Origin: Pseudomonas sp. | GTDB taxonomy: Bacteria; Pseudomonadota; Gammaproteobacteria; Pseudomonadales; Pseudomonadaceae | Assembly (NCBI GenBank): GCA_030699825.1 | Contig: JAUYKV010000019.1 | Location: 1 to 56,985 of the forward strand | Direction of reading: 5' to 3' | DNA length: 56,985 bases | Position numbers and translations under genes: made by a program | In this document: in pieces, positions 1-8,894 of the stretch | Layout of the letters: every line of letters starts with the position of its first letter | How positions within the stretch are numbered: position 1 is the first letter of the stretch | The notes under the pieces: generated by a model | Told to the model about the DNA's origin: nothing | Databases searched by the model: none | The model's input: only the letters and a program-made list of their open reading frames with translations

Positions 1-6
1 AGTTTT

Positions 7-394
7 GGGGCCGATTAGGATTCGACGCCGGTAGCAAAACTCGAGGGGCATGCCGAGTTGGTAACAGAACTCGTAAATAAACTGTTGCAAACCTCCATAA
101 TTGCCAATGATGACAATTACGGTGCTCAACTAGCTGCGTAAGCAGCCTAGTCGCACTTCTGGTAGCTTCGGCTCCAGCAATCATTAGGGGATGTCTGTAA
201 ACCCGAAATGATTGTCATATAGAACAGAATCGCCGCGTAGTACGTTGTGGACGAAGTGGCTAAAAATTACACAACTCGCCCAAAGCACCCTGCCCGTCGG
301 GCGGCCAAGGGTTAACTCAGTAGACACGGCTAAGCATGTAGAACCAACAGCGGAGAACTGGCGGACGGGGGTTCAAATCCCCCCGGCTCCACCA
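7..394 (+). ncRNA. ssrA: tmRNA (transfer-messenger RNA)
   Basis: tmRNA rescues stalled ribosomes by adding a degradation tag. The acceptor stem is visible: GGGGCCG at 7-13 pairs with CGGCTCC at 384-390, followed by ACCA at 391-394. A T-arm-like GGTTCAAATCC lies near 370. The mRNA-like part reads from the resume codon GCC at 103 to TAA at 139-141 and encodes ANDDNYGAQLAA, a tag of the Pseudomonas kind ending in LAA. The length of 388 nt is normal for a one-piece tmRNA. The 3' end is the insertion target of the neighbouring integrase, and the gene remains complete because the element restores it. Confidence 0.97.
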
Positions 395-445
395 TTACAC
401 CATCTAAAGACGTCCCAGGACGTCTTTTTTTGTGCCTGAAATCCA
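371..445 (+). repeat. Left attachment site of the ssrA island (attL)
   Basis: The ssrA 3' end plus terminator (371-445) recurs as a diverged direct repeat at 27346-27420. Both copies share GTTCA, CCCCGG, CCACCA, CATCTAA, GGACGTCTTTTTTT and GTGCCTGAAA. Insertion at the 3' end of tmRNA genes is a known habit of P4-type integrases, and the integrase gene lies directly to the right. The exact crossover point within the repeat cannot be fixed from sequence alone. Confidence 0.85.
406..431 (+). terminator. ssrA rho-independent terminator
   Basis: AAAGACGTCC (406-415), a 2-nt loop and GGACGTCTTT (418-427) form a 10-bp stem that runs into seven T (425-431). It lies 11 bases after the tmRNA 3' end. 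A diverged copy occurs at the right island border (about 27381-27405). Confidence 0.93.
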
Positions 446-507
446 GCAAATACGGGGCTTTCAGCACCATCAGTGTCCGTGAGCGTCCGGCAGGATCTAT
501 GTCTTTT

Positions 508-577
508 GGTATTCCAAATGGTATTCCAAGCCCACAGGTGCTAATTTTTGGAATACCAAAACCCTCCATGGAATACC
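508..577. repeat. Candidate integrase arm-type sites, left
   Basis: GGTATTCC occurs at 508-515 and 520-527 (12-bp pitch). Its reverse complement GGAATACC occurs at 550-557 and 570-577, ending just before the integrase start codon. A pair with the same 12-bp pitch lies near the right border. Short repeats flanking the core on both arms are what a tyrosine integrase needs for arm binding. Those next to the start codon could also allow autoregulation. The binding role is inferred. Confidence 0.6.
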
Positions 578-578
578 A

Positions 579-1835
579 ATGTGCGCTCAAGCTACTCGCC
601 TTTCTGAACTCAAGATCAAAGCCGCCAAGCCGTTAGGGAAGGATTACGTCCTAGTTGATGGGGACGGCCTTCAGATGCGAGTGAGAATTAATGGCTCAAG
701 GCTGTGGAATTTTAACTATTACCACCCTGTAACCAAAAAGCGCATCAACATGGGGCTTGGCACATACCCTGAGCTGTCTCTTGCCCAGGCAAGGAAAATG
801 ACCATTGAGGCAAGGGAGCTCCTTGCTACTGGTGTCGATCCGAAAGAGCAGCGAGATACCTTGAAGCAGGCCAAGAAGGCTGAAACCGAGCACACATTCC
901 AGAACGTAGCGACGGCCTGGTATGAGCTTAAAAAAGACTCAGTGACGCCAGCTTATGCTGAGGACATCTGGCGCTCGCTGACGCTGCATGTTTTTCCGGA
1001 TCTGGGCACCACACCCATCTCAGCCATAAGCGCACCACAAGTCATCAGCCTGCTTCGGCCACTCGAAACCAAAGGCAGCCTGGAAACCGTTAAACGGCTT
1101 TCACAGCGCCTCAACGAGATCATGACCTACGGGGTCAACTCGGGATTGATTCACGCAAACCCGCTTAGCGGGATTCGCTCCGTCTTCAAGAAGCCGAAAA
1201 AGAAGAACATGGCAGCACTTGCCCCCGATGAGCTGAAAGAGCTCATGGTGGCAATTGCCAATGCCAGCATAAAAAGAACCACGCGCTGTCTTATCGAATG
1301 GCAGCTCAACACCATGACCCGCCCAGCAGAGGCTGCTACTACCCGATGGGCCGACATCGACTTCGAAAAGCGTATTTGGACAATCCCTGCTGAGCGCATG
1401 AAGAAACGACGCATACATATCGTGCCGCTCACCGACCAAGCACTGGCACTGCTGGAGGCAATCAAACCCTACAGTGGACACCGAGAGTACGTGTTTCCTG
1501 CAGACCGGGACCCCCGAACCCATTGCAACAGCCAGACCGCCAACATGGCGCTGAAGCGCATGGGCTTCGAAGGACGCCTGGTAAGCCATGGCATGCGCTC
1601 AATGGCCAGCACCATCCTCAACGAACACGGCTGGGATCCTGAATTGATCGAGGTAGCGCTTGCCCACGTCGACAAAGACGAAGTCCGTAGCGCCTATAAC
1701 CGGGCGGACTATATCGAGCGTAGAAGACCGATGATGGCCTGGTGGAGTGAGCACATTCAGGAAGCGGCTACTGGCAGCTTGTCAGTCTCAGCCATTCAGG
1801 GAGCCAGAGGTTTGAAAGTAGTATCGATGCGCTAA
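579..1835 (+). CDS. P4-type tyrosine integrase of the ssrA island
   Basis: Site-specific recombinase, 418 aa, the usual length for P4-type integrases. It should catalyse insertion and excision of the island at the ssrA 3' end. Residues about 7-90 form the DUF4102-type N-terminal DNA-binding domain (LSELKIKAAKP, then GLGTYPELSLAQAR). A core-binding SAM-like domain follows, then the catalytic domain with Arg in MTRPAEA, the HGMRS box (His and Arg), His in LAHVD and the Tyr in the YNRADY region. It is transcribed away from ssrA and lies 148 bases after the terminator run. No strong ribosome binding site precedes the ATG; it sits directly behind GGAATACC repeats, so the start is less sure than the gene. 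All catalytic residues are present and the enzyme looks intact. Confidence 0.95.
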   Translation: MCAQATRLSELKIKAAKPLGKDYVLVDGDGLQMRVRINGSRLWNFNYYHPVTKKRINMGLGTYPELSLAQARKMTIEARELLATGVDPKEQRDTLKQAKKAETEHTFQNVATAWYELKKDSVTPAYAEDIWRSLTLHVFPDLGTTPISAISAPQVISLLRPLETKGSLETVKRLSQRLNEIMTYGVNSGLIHANPLSGIRSVFKKPKKKNMAALAPDELKELMVAIANASIKRTTRCLIEWQLNTMTRPAEAATTRWADIDFEKRIWTIPAERMKKRRIHIVPLTDQALALLEAIKPYSGHREYVFPADRDPRTHCNSQTANMALKRMGFEGRLVSHGMRSMASTILNEHGWDPELIEVALAHVDKDEVRSAYNRADYIERRRPMMAWWSEHIQEAATGSLSVSAIQGARGLKVVSMR

Positions 1836-1960
1836 AGCCCTAACAAAAGCACCGCACCTCAATGGAATGTACTCTCTAGAAAACTGGATTGAACGACAGC
1901 TAAACACTTAGCCCAGCGCAACTTTAAACAAACGCTCTTGGGCAGCAGGGCATTCAAGAT

Positions 1961-3679
1961 TCACCGTGGACGCATCCGAAGTGCTCTGACAACCTTCGAA
2001 GACCCCACTAAATTCAACAGAGACTTCGCGCGCGTTGTTCCCACATACAGCGTCTCCCAGTGGGCCTCATCAACTACATCGTCGCCAACCCATAGGACAA
2101 CCGCCTGCGCCTCCAAGCCCTTGAAGCGGGCAACTGTGTCCACTAAGACACATTTTTCTTTCCCGTGGGCTTCAAGTGCCCACTCAGCACCTGCTGCTTC
2201 AGCACGTTGCTTTAATAGCTCGTACACGAAACTCTTGGGCTTCTTCGCCACTAACACCGCGACATCTTCTGGCTTCAGCCCTTCAACATGCACCCACTGG
2301 TGCACCCTCTTCGCCACAGCATCGGCTTGAGCCTCTACCTTGTCTAGGCCGCTCCAGATGACTTCCTGACCAAGGAGTTCCGGTGGGTCAATGGGAATGC
2401 CCTCGTAGAAACTGTACCCCTCCTCATGGATGGGGGCAGTGTTGCGGCAATTGTTGGTGAGATAGAACGGCTCATCCTCCACCGGCAAATTGGCCTTTCG
2501 GGGGTACAACGCCTGGTTCTCGTCGATAAATATGTACAGATGGCTGTTGTCCTGGTCGCAAAGAAGCATCTCAACTCCAAGCCAGTACTCGTCGCTGAAG
2601 TCCTGTGCCTCATCTACCACGAGCGCATCGAAGCGCTCCTCGAGCACGTCTGCAGACAACGCTAGCGCGTAGGGCATCTGAACATCAAAGCGGTGCTGGT
2701 CGCCTGTGCCCGGATAGGCCTCCACGGCCTCCTTGAGGATGTCATGTCCCTTCTGATTAGCTTGTCGGATTCGTTGATCACAGAGCTGATGGTAGCTCTG
2801 CGCCTGAATCAGCGACTCATCTTTCAGAGCGATGGCGAGGGAGTCCGCGAGTGGCCGGTTGTAGCAAAGAAGCAGAACACGAAGCCCAGCATTGGCCAGC
2901 GCTTTGGCTTTCTCCACTGCCAGCACCGTCTTCCCTGTGCCGGCTCCGCCGGAGACTACGGCACGCCGCCGGCCACCGATGATTCGAAACACCTTCGCTT
3001 GGTTAGCAGTCAAGCGAATGCGCTGCTGCTCGACATCGTCCACTGCTGCACGTAGAACTGGCCGAACCTCAATGGACTTACAAAGAATCTCCTCAATGAG
3101 TCGCACCCCCTTGGCACCAAGAGCATCATCAGTGGCATGACTCCAGAATCGCATCACGCGGTCATACCACAGAGCGATGCTCTGAATATCCGCGTTTACC
3201 CCGACGAGCTCACGCTGCCGGTCCGGTCCAAGAAGAGGGCTCGGGTCGCCAATGTCCGGCAGCATGACAGCGTGCCCAATAGTGAGGCGAGCTCCCCTCC
3301 ATTGCCGCCAGGATGCATGACCCTTAATCTGATCCAGCAGCGCATGGCGCTCCCTGGATGCCTGCTTGAACGGATCCTTGATAGAGTTCTGCTTGCCGTT
3401 CCGGTCGACCGAGTGCCAAGCACCTGTAGCCGCATCGAAGGAAACACCGCCCCCCTTGACCTCTACCGCGAGCAATCCTCTTTGGGCCGACAGGATAGTG
3501 AAGTCGGCTTCACCCTCGTTGAGTCGCCCCCTTGCATCCCTGTATATCCAGTTTGCACTGTAGATGACCACGATATCTTCAGGTAGGCGGTCGCGACAGG
3601 CCTCGTAGAACCGTGCCTCGGCACGAGACGGAAACGACTTGAGCTGCTCTCCTGTCAGTTGGGGGATCATTCTTGCCAC
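1961..3679 (-). CDS. NERD nuclease-domain / UvrD-like helicase fusion
   Basis: 572 aa. Residues about 15-130 form a NERD (nuclease-related) domain, with a PD-(D/E)XK-like core in GEADFTIL (D59) and AVEVKGG (E73, K75). The rest is a superfamily 1 helicase with Walker A GGAGTGKT (244-251), DEAQD (356-360) and a C-terminal VGTTRAKSLL motif VI-like segment. The protein is expected to unwind or translocate on DNA and perhaps cut it. The start codon lies inside the 3' end of the upstream gene (13-nt overlap), so the two are probably translated together and may work as one system. NERD-helicase fusions occur in many mobile elements, but their substrate is not established. The context (integrase on one side, Gabija-like genes on the other) suggests phage defence; this is inference. 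Confidence 0.88.
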   Translation of the reverse strand: MARMIPQLTGEQLKSFPSRAEARFYEACRDRLPEDIVVIYSANWIYRDARGRLNEGEADFTILSAQRGLLAVEVKGGGVSFDAATGAWHSVDRNGKQNSIKDPFKQASRERHALLDQIKGHASWRQWRGARLTIGHAVMLPDIGDPSPLLGPDRQRELVGVNADIQSIALWYDRVMRFWSHATDDALGAKGVRLIEEILCKSIEVRPVLRAAVDDVEQQRIRLTANQAKVFRIIGGRRRAVVSGGAGTGKTVLAVEKAKALANAGLRVLLLCYNRPLADSLAIALKDESLIQAQSYHQLCDQRIRQANQKGHDILKEAVEAYPGTGDQHRFDVQMPYALALSADVLEERFDALVVDEAQDFSDEYWLGVEMLLCDQDNSHLYIFIDENQALYPRKANLPVEDEPFYLTNNCRNTAPIHEEGYSFYEGIPIDPPELLGQEVIWSGLDKVEAQADAVAKRVHQWVHVEGLKPEDVAVLVAKKPKSFVYELLKQRAEAAGAEWALEAHGKEKCVLVDTVARFKGLEAQAVVLWVGDDVVDEAHWETLYVGTTRAKSLLNLVGSSKVVRALRMRPR

Positions 3680-6600
3680 TTCGGCTCCTTCAAAAGAGTC
3701 ATCTTGGCGGGGTTGAAAGGCTTGTTGACTTGGCGTCCATCGTCGAGGATGACATGTAGATGAAAGAATCGACCTTTAGCACGAACGCTCAAGATTCGCC
3801 CATGGCCCACTCCCGGCATGTCGATATACATATCCTTCTCTGGCTTCAAAGGCACTGTTGCAACGCTCTCAGCCGCTGACTTCCAGCCCACGTCGAACCT
3901 GAACTGTTGGGTCAACCCAAACGGGTTCTGTAGCAGGTACAGCTGTCTACGTTTGTCGTCCTGAACGTACTCGACGACGCACAACCAATACCGGTTTCCT
4001 TTCTGCTGCGCGGTCATGAGCTCCGTTGGAGTCAACGCTACGCCCTCTTCTGTCCACGCACCGCTCTGCCCCTTGACCTCGACGAACTCCTCCTGATCAT
4101 CGCCGGTGATGGCTTGAACATCGAAGCCTGGGTTGTTGTGCGGCATCTCGGTCAAGGACTTCCAACGCCACGCTTGGGTTGTCATGAAATAGGCAACTGC
4201 TGCGCGGCCTATCACTTCCCGAGCTGCGGCTTTTTCTGCATCGTCATCCGAGTTAGCTTGGTCGGGTTCACTGGGTCCCGCCGCATAGCTCAACAGTCGC
4301 CCGGCCTTGGTTTTGGATGGCAGGGGCTGACCTCGCCTCAATCGGCCAGTCGGTTGCCCCTTCGTCGGTTTGTGGCCCCCTCCCGAGCCAGCCTGACCTG
4401 CGGAAGGGCTCCTTGAAGGTATTTGCGGTAACAACCCAGAGCCTTGCGATCTAGCCTCACCATTGCGGGCAGTACTTGGTGGCCCATCTGGCGCCGAGTA
4501 GTTTTGCGCCACTGCTCCAGCCTGACCAGCCCCGGCTGTGGGGCCGGCAGCCCCCTGGCTTTCGCGTACGCCAGAGCCTCCCGAAAGGGGTATGGCTGAC
4601 GTCGGCGAGGAAGTCAGTCCGACACCTTTGGGCGCCTCGCCGCCGCCCGCACCTGGCTCGGCGTCCACGTCCACAGCTGCAATCTCCTCCTCGGAGGTGA
4701 AATCCTGCCCCCTAACTGCCTGCTCAGCGGATGCATCGCTGGTTCCTTCTACCCCCTCTTCCTCGAAGGCTGGACCAGCGGAGCTGTCGAGCGCCTCGAG
4801 CAGGTCTGACGGAAGAACTCCTATGTTCCTCACACGGAGGAAATCTTCGATGCTGTCGACCTCACTCTCCATCAGAATGCGGGCAAATGTGTCTGCCAGA
4901 TCCGAAGACACACCAAGGAACTTGCTCAACTCAGCAGCCAGCATGTCCTTCAGCGACCTTGCACCGGTTCGGTACAGCACACGGTCCCCGCTTATTGCGA
5001 TATCCGCTGTTGTCTCGCGGCAGTAGTCTCCAAGGGACACCATCATGTCGACTTGCGGGACCTCTGCGACCTCGAATTCTCTCAGACGAGCGAATTTGCC
5101 ATCATTGAGTGCTTGTTCGAAGGCCTCGGGCCGCTTCGCGTAGAGTATCCGAGCAAATGAGTGAACCGAGCGACGGATACCTGCGGTGAGGTCATCGTCG
5201 ACAGCGCCAGAGTCAGCGTTGTTGACCTCAAGTGTTATCGAGTCCGACAGTCGAGAGACCTCCGCTGCCTCAAGCAACCGACTGAGTCGGGGCACCTCTA
5301 GGTTCGGGACAGCAAGGAAAGATAGGTCTTCCTCGTCTTCAAACAGCGCAGCGATTACGGGGATATCGTTGGCGAACAGATATTCGTCATTGGGGACGAC
5401 TTCGCCACGCTGGTTGATGAAGACAGCCTCTGTTTGAAACGACTCTAACCAATCCGGAGCCTGTACTTCTCGGCCGAACTTCGGCCCCAAGTCCCGGTTA
5501 GCGCGTCGATAGATGGCCAGCGCTTCGGCCTTGCGTGTGTCAAGATTCTCAACTGCACCTAGATGCGTCAGAGCCTCGACCCACTTCGCCGTTGGAAGCT
5601 CTCTGGGGACGCCAAGCTTATCGACAAAAAACTTGCTAAAGTCCCGATACAGCGATTGAAGTGGTGGGTACAGAAAGTCTAAGAAAGCACTGCTCGACCG
5701 CCAAGCGACCTCACTTGGCTTGAACCATCCCTTGTGCATACCCTTGATTTGAATGAGTCCTTCCCGGCTAAAGGCTTGCTTGATGTATGCAGCACCGGAA
5801 TCCCATAGGCGTTCGTCCAGTGCTCTATAAATACCTTGGACTTGTTTGGTCGTGCCATTACCTTCAGCCTTGAGTTGCATCAAGCGTTTCACCAAGGCCG
5901 TTGCGTCAAGCTTATGCGTTACATGACAGGCATCAAGCATTGCCTCAGTTAGAACTGCGTCGACATACTGCAGGCTATCGCCTAGTAACGTTCTTAGCTC
6001 CGTCGTTGGGAAGTAGGACTCCGCCAAAGGAACGGTCGTTCGTCTTTTTGTCGGTGCCTGAGCGGCCCTCAGGCTCAGAGCAAACGCTGTATCCTTCGGG
6101 CCATGAGTGGAACGACCAACCTGCGAGGTGTAGGTCAGGTGCCCAGCATAATCTGACCAGTGCATGCTCATGCACTCGAGCACTGCCCTGCGGACTGCAG
6201 AGATTGGCGAATCAAGTAGGAGTTGCAGTTCGTTACTGCACTTCCTGTCGAATCCCACGACTTCAACAGCTGGAGTCAAGCGAACCCCTAGTCGGGCAAG
6301 GAATTGTCGCCAAGACTCCGCATCGGCATCAGGATCTTTGGGCTTTGTAGCTAGATAGTCTGGCGACACGAGTTTGACCGCGTCCAGCGATTCGGCAAGG
6401 AGAGTCTCTATGCAAAAATGCGACTTGTACTCTTTGCTTAGATATAGCTCGCCGATCCGGCTGAATGTCCAGGTACCGTCAACTTGTTTCTTTGTGCCAA
6501 TCCAGATGCCATCCCGGAGTAGCTGATAGGCCTGAGCTTCCGACTTGCCGTGTGCTAAGGCTGATTTAAGGTAGTCCTCCAGCTTGTCCTTGACGTATCG

Positions 6601-8382
6601 AAGATGACCAACCAGCGCTTTGAAGTTCGAGGTCTTCCAAGCGTCGCCCTTATGCCTAGGGAGGATGTGGGCGTTGACTAGATCGTAGGGCTCGTCGGGC
6701 CGTACTTGCATCTTATCAAAGAGCTCAACAACTCGCTCGGTGTGCTTTTGAGCCTCTTCGTACAACTCGTTGTCAACAAGAACCAGCTCGCTCTCAAACC
6801 CGTACTTCTTGCCCTTGCCAAGGGGAAAGAAGACATTGGATTTAGCAGGAACAACACAAGAGCCGTCCGATAGTGGTAAGCACGGGCACTTGAGGAGGCC
6901 TGCGCCAATTAATAGCGGCTGGTTGTTCGCCACGTAGGCGTAGAACTTCGCTCGCCACCCAAGAGGCTGTTTCTGAAGCCAGGCCCCGTGAGTGCTGAAT
7001 ACGCTCAGCACCTCGGGCGGCCCGGCATCCATTGCACCCAAGCTACGCAGCAGCTCGTTGCCACCCAACATGCGACTGTCGACGTAGTCAAATCCGAATA
7101 GTTCTTTCGCAATCTTCGACGGGAACAGCGTTCGGAAACTTTTCTCAGCAATGCGCAGTTCGGTGGGCCCCCTCCATTCCCCGGATGCGGAAAGCAAGCA
7201 CTTGGCACCGGCCAGTTTATCAATGATGGACTTACGGAGCGCACGAAAGAACGGATCTACAACCTCTCCTTCTGCGGGGATGTACTTAAGATAGCTAAGC
7301 GCCAGAGGTTCAGTTTTCTTGAACGTCTCAACAGCGCTTGAAAACACCTCTGCGACACCTGCCCGCAGAAACTTGTTCCACGGCCGGTCGGTGAGGACCT
7401 CTTCGCGACTCGAACTCAGGATGAAGTCCGCCTGAATTGCAAATTTAAAGCCCATTTGGCGTATGGGCAGGAAGGCGAATACATGCGAAGCCGGCTCAGG
7501 CTTGGCAGCTCCTGTCGTATCGACGGGAAACGCCAAAACCACAGTAGACTGTTCAATGCCAAGTCGCTTTTCGTCATTAAACTGGTCTCTCATGGGAAAG
7601 GTCAGTTCAGCGCGGACGTAACGCATGTCCTCCGAGAGCGGCCCCCCCCCTTCAGATTGGCGCGTCGCCGATAGGTTCGAGAGTTCGCCCTTGTCCTCCC
7701 TTCGGTAGGTGACGCGTTGACCATTGTGCAACAGGGTCAACTGGCGCAGCTTGTTGAGAAACAGCAGTAGGCATGCGTCTAGATCGACTAGCGTATCGGC
7801 GCCAAACTCGTAGGTCTTTGCGGCCGGAAGGATGATGGTTGTGCAGTCAGGCTGCAACTCTGTAGGGAGCTCGCACCAGTGCGGGACGACGTACCCAAGG
7901 AGGTTGCCTGCAACTGTCCTGTCGAATTTGAAATGAAACCCGTTGGAGTGGATTTCCGGTGCATCGGAGACAATAAACACCGACTTGAAACCAATGCCCT
8001 TTTCGCCGATGTAGCCCGACTTCTGCTGGGACTTCGAGCTTGCTCCGACACTGCAGATGGCCTTGACGTTGGCTTCGGTGAAGCCAACTTCGTTGTTGAC
8101 CACGACGAGGCGTGAGGGTGTGACCTCAAGCGTTAGGTGCGGCGTAACACCAGACGCATAGTGATTGTCGTCCGCATTCTGGACAAGCTCCAAGACAAAG
8201 TGCGACTTTTTCGAGTACAGGTCGTCGGAAAGCAGTTTCAGGGCATTGTTCAACTGCGTTTGCAGGTTTAGCGCACCTTCCTTGACCATGTCCGACGCGG
8301 AGTCGATGTCGAGCAGGAAATTATGCGTTCGAATTCGCTCAATAACGTGGCGCGGTGTCCGCTTAAGCTCTGAACTTTCCAT
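3667..8382 (-). CDS. Sacsin/NO VEIN-like HATPase protein with C-terminal DUF3883 domain
   Basis: 1571 aa. The N-terminus carries an HSP90/GHKL-type ATPase fold of the sacsin/NO VEIN kind: N-box ELVQNADDN (65-73), NNEVGF (96-101) and the glycine loop GYIGEKGIGFKSVF (123-136). A long middle region of unrecognised fold follows, then a low-complexity linker rich in Ala, Gly, Pro and Ser at roughly 1230-1380. The C-terminus matches DUF3883 (NO VEIN C-terminal), a PD-(D/E)XK-like module with FDVQ (D1421) and FVEVKG (E1435, K1437). It is the first gene of a two-gene operon and overlaps the NERD-helicase by 13 nt. No signal peptide or membrane segment is seen, so it should be cytoplasmic. A large regulated nuclease that senses infection is a reasonable guess, but no activity is proven from sequence. 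Confidence 0.85.
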   Translation of the reverse strand: MESSELKRTPRHVIERIRTHNFLLDIDSASDMVKEGALNLQTQLNNALKLLSDDLYSKKSHFVLELVQNADDNHYASGVTPHLTLEVTPSRLVVVNNEVGFTEANVKAICSVGASSKSQQKSGYIGEKGIGFKSVFIVSDAPEIHSNGFHFKFDRTVAGNLLGYVVPHWCELPTELQPDCTTIILPAAKTYEFGADTLVDLDACLLLFLNKLRQLTLLHNGQRVTYRREDKGELSNLSATRQSEGGGPLSEDMRYVRAELTFPMRDQFNDEKRLGIEQSTVVLAFPVDTTGAAKPEPASHVFAFLPIRQMGFKFAIQADFILSSSREEVLTDRPWNKFLRAGVAEVFSSAVETFKKTEPLALSYLKYIPAEGEVVDPFFRALRKSIIDKLAGAKCLLSASGEWRGPTELRIAEKSFRTLFPSKIAKELFGFDYVDSRMLGGNELLRSLGAMDAGPPEVLSVFSTHGAWLQKQPLGWRAKFYAYVANNQPLLIGAGLLKCPCLPLSDGSCVVPAKSNVFFPLGKGKKYGFESELVLVDNELYEEAQKHTERVVELFDKMQVRPDEPYDLVNAHILPRHKGDAWKTSNFKALVGHLRYVKDKLEDYLKSALAHGKSEAQAYQLLRDGIWIGTKKQVDGTWTFSRIGELYLSKEYKSHFCIETLLAESLDAVKLVSPDYLATKPKDPDADAESWRQFLARLGVRLTPAVEVVGFDRKCSNELQLLLDSPISAVRRAVLECMSMHWSDYAGHLTYTSQVGRSTHGPKDTAFALSLRAAQAPTKRRTTVPLAESYFPTTELRTLLGDSLQYVDAVLTEAMLDACHVTHKLDATALVKRLMQLKAEGNGTTKQVQGIYRALDERLWDSGAAYIKQAFSREGLIQIKGMHKGWFKPSEVAWRSSSAFLDFLYPPLQSLYRDFSKFFVDKLGVPRELPTAKWVEALTHLGAVENLDTRKAEALAIYRRANRDLGPKFGREVQAPDWLESFQTEAVFINQRGEVVPNDEYLFANDIPVIAALFEDEEDLSFLAVPNLEVPRLSRLLEAAEVSRLSDSITLEVNNADSGAVDDDLTAGIRRSVHSFARILYAKRPEAFEQALNDGKFARLREFEVAEVPQVDMMVSLGDYCRETTADIAISGDRVLYRTGARSLKDMLAAELSKFLGVSSDLADTFARILMESEVDSIEDFLRVRNIGVLPSDLLEALDSSAGPAFEEEGVEGTSDASAEQAVRGQDFTSEEEIAAVDVDAEPGAGGGEAPKGVGLTSSPTSAIPLSGGSGVRESQGAAGPTAGAGQAGAVAQNYSAPDGPPSTARNGEARSQGSGLLPQIPSRSPSAGQAGSGGGHKPTKGQPTGRLRRGQPLPSKTKAGRLLSYAAGPSEPDQANSDDDAEKAAAREVIGRAAVAYFMTTQAWRWKSLTEMPHNNPGFDVQAITGDDQEEFVEVKGQSGAWTEEGVALTPTELMTAQQKGNRYWLCVVEYVQDDKRRQLYLLQNPFGLTQQFRFDVGWKSAAESVATVPLKPEKDMYIDMPGVGHGRILSVRAKGRFFHLHVILDDGRQVNKPFNPAKMTLLKEPKWQE

Positions 8383-8894
8383 TGACAGCTCGTGCCTCCA
8401 TTCGCGGCAGGGCTTTCTGGTGCGCCCTGTTCGGCATCATACCTTTGATTAAAGCCGCCCTGTTCAGCATATCCACTCCAACGAACGGATATAAATGAAT
8501 CACATCACTGTGCCCGGTCATGTTCGCCGAGTTCGAACGGTAGATAATCTCTGTGGATTTGACTGGTCGCGGGTTCTGGTGAGGAAGTGTGTGGCTCCCA
8601 TCCAGGACTTGAGCATGCCGAAGGCATGCTCAACCGTTTGACAGCGAACCCGTATCATCTCGGGCGCTTGATCCAGACGACTCCGCATGGTTTCGAGTAC
8701 CGACTCATGCTTCCAGCAGCTCATGCGTCGCGACCTACCGTCATTAATCAGCCTCCCACCTAAACGTGCCAGACAGCCTGCTTCAGCTGGGAAGAAGCAA
8801 ACATAAATTGTTCACCTGGTGTCCCGTAGGCCCTGGGTATAAGCAGGCCTCCTAGCTCCCCGAGCCTGCAACCGACTGGGCGACACAACTCGTG
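8383..8894. other. Intergenic spacer with transposase scrap
   Basis: These 512 bases separate the two minus-strand helicase modules. Apart from the transposase fragment at 8575-8724, no gene or strong hairpin is seen. The promoter for the ATPase/NERD-helicase operon should lie in the left part (8383-8570). The right part is downstream of the Gabija-like pair. Confidence 0.5.
8575..8724 (-). pseudogene. IS1182-type transposase C-terminal fragment
   Basis: The minus strand encodes about 50 residues resembling the last part of an IS1182-family DDE transposase: HESVLETMRSRLD, then RCQTVEHAFGMLKSWMG and ATHFLTRT. After that the frame runs into unrelated residues and ends. The glutamate of the DDE triad would lie in TVEH. 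No upstream transposase body or terminal repeats are seen, so this is a remnant, not a working element. It lies between the ATPase/NERD-helicase pair and the Gabija-like pair and may mark how the two were joined. Confidence 0.65.

Noticed and set aside
212..439. Open frame overlapping the tmRNA gene and its terminator
   Set aside because: It lies on the structured 3' half of ssrA; the RNA gene explains the sequence.
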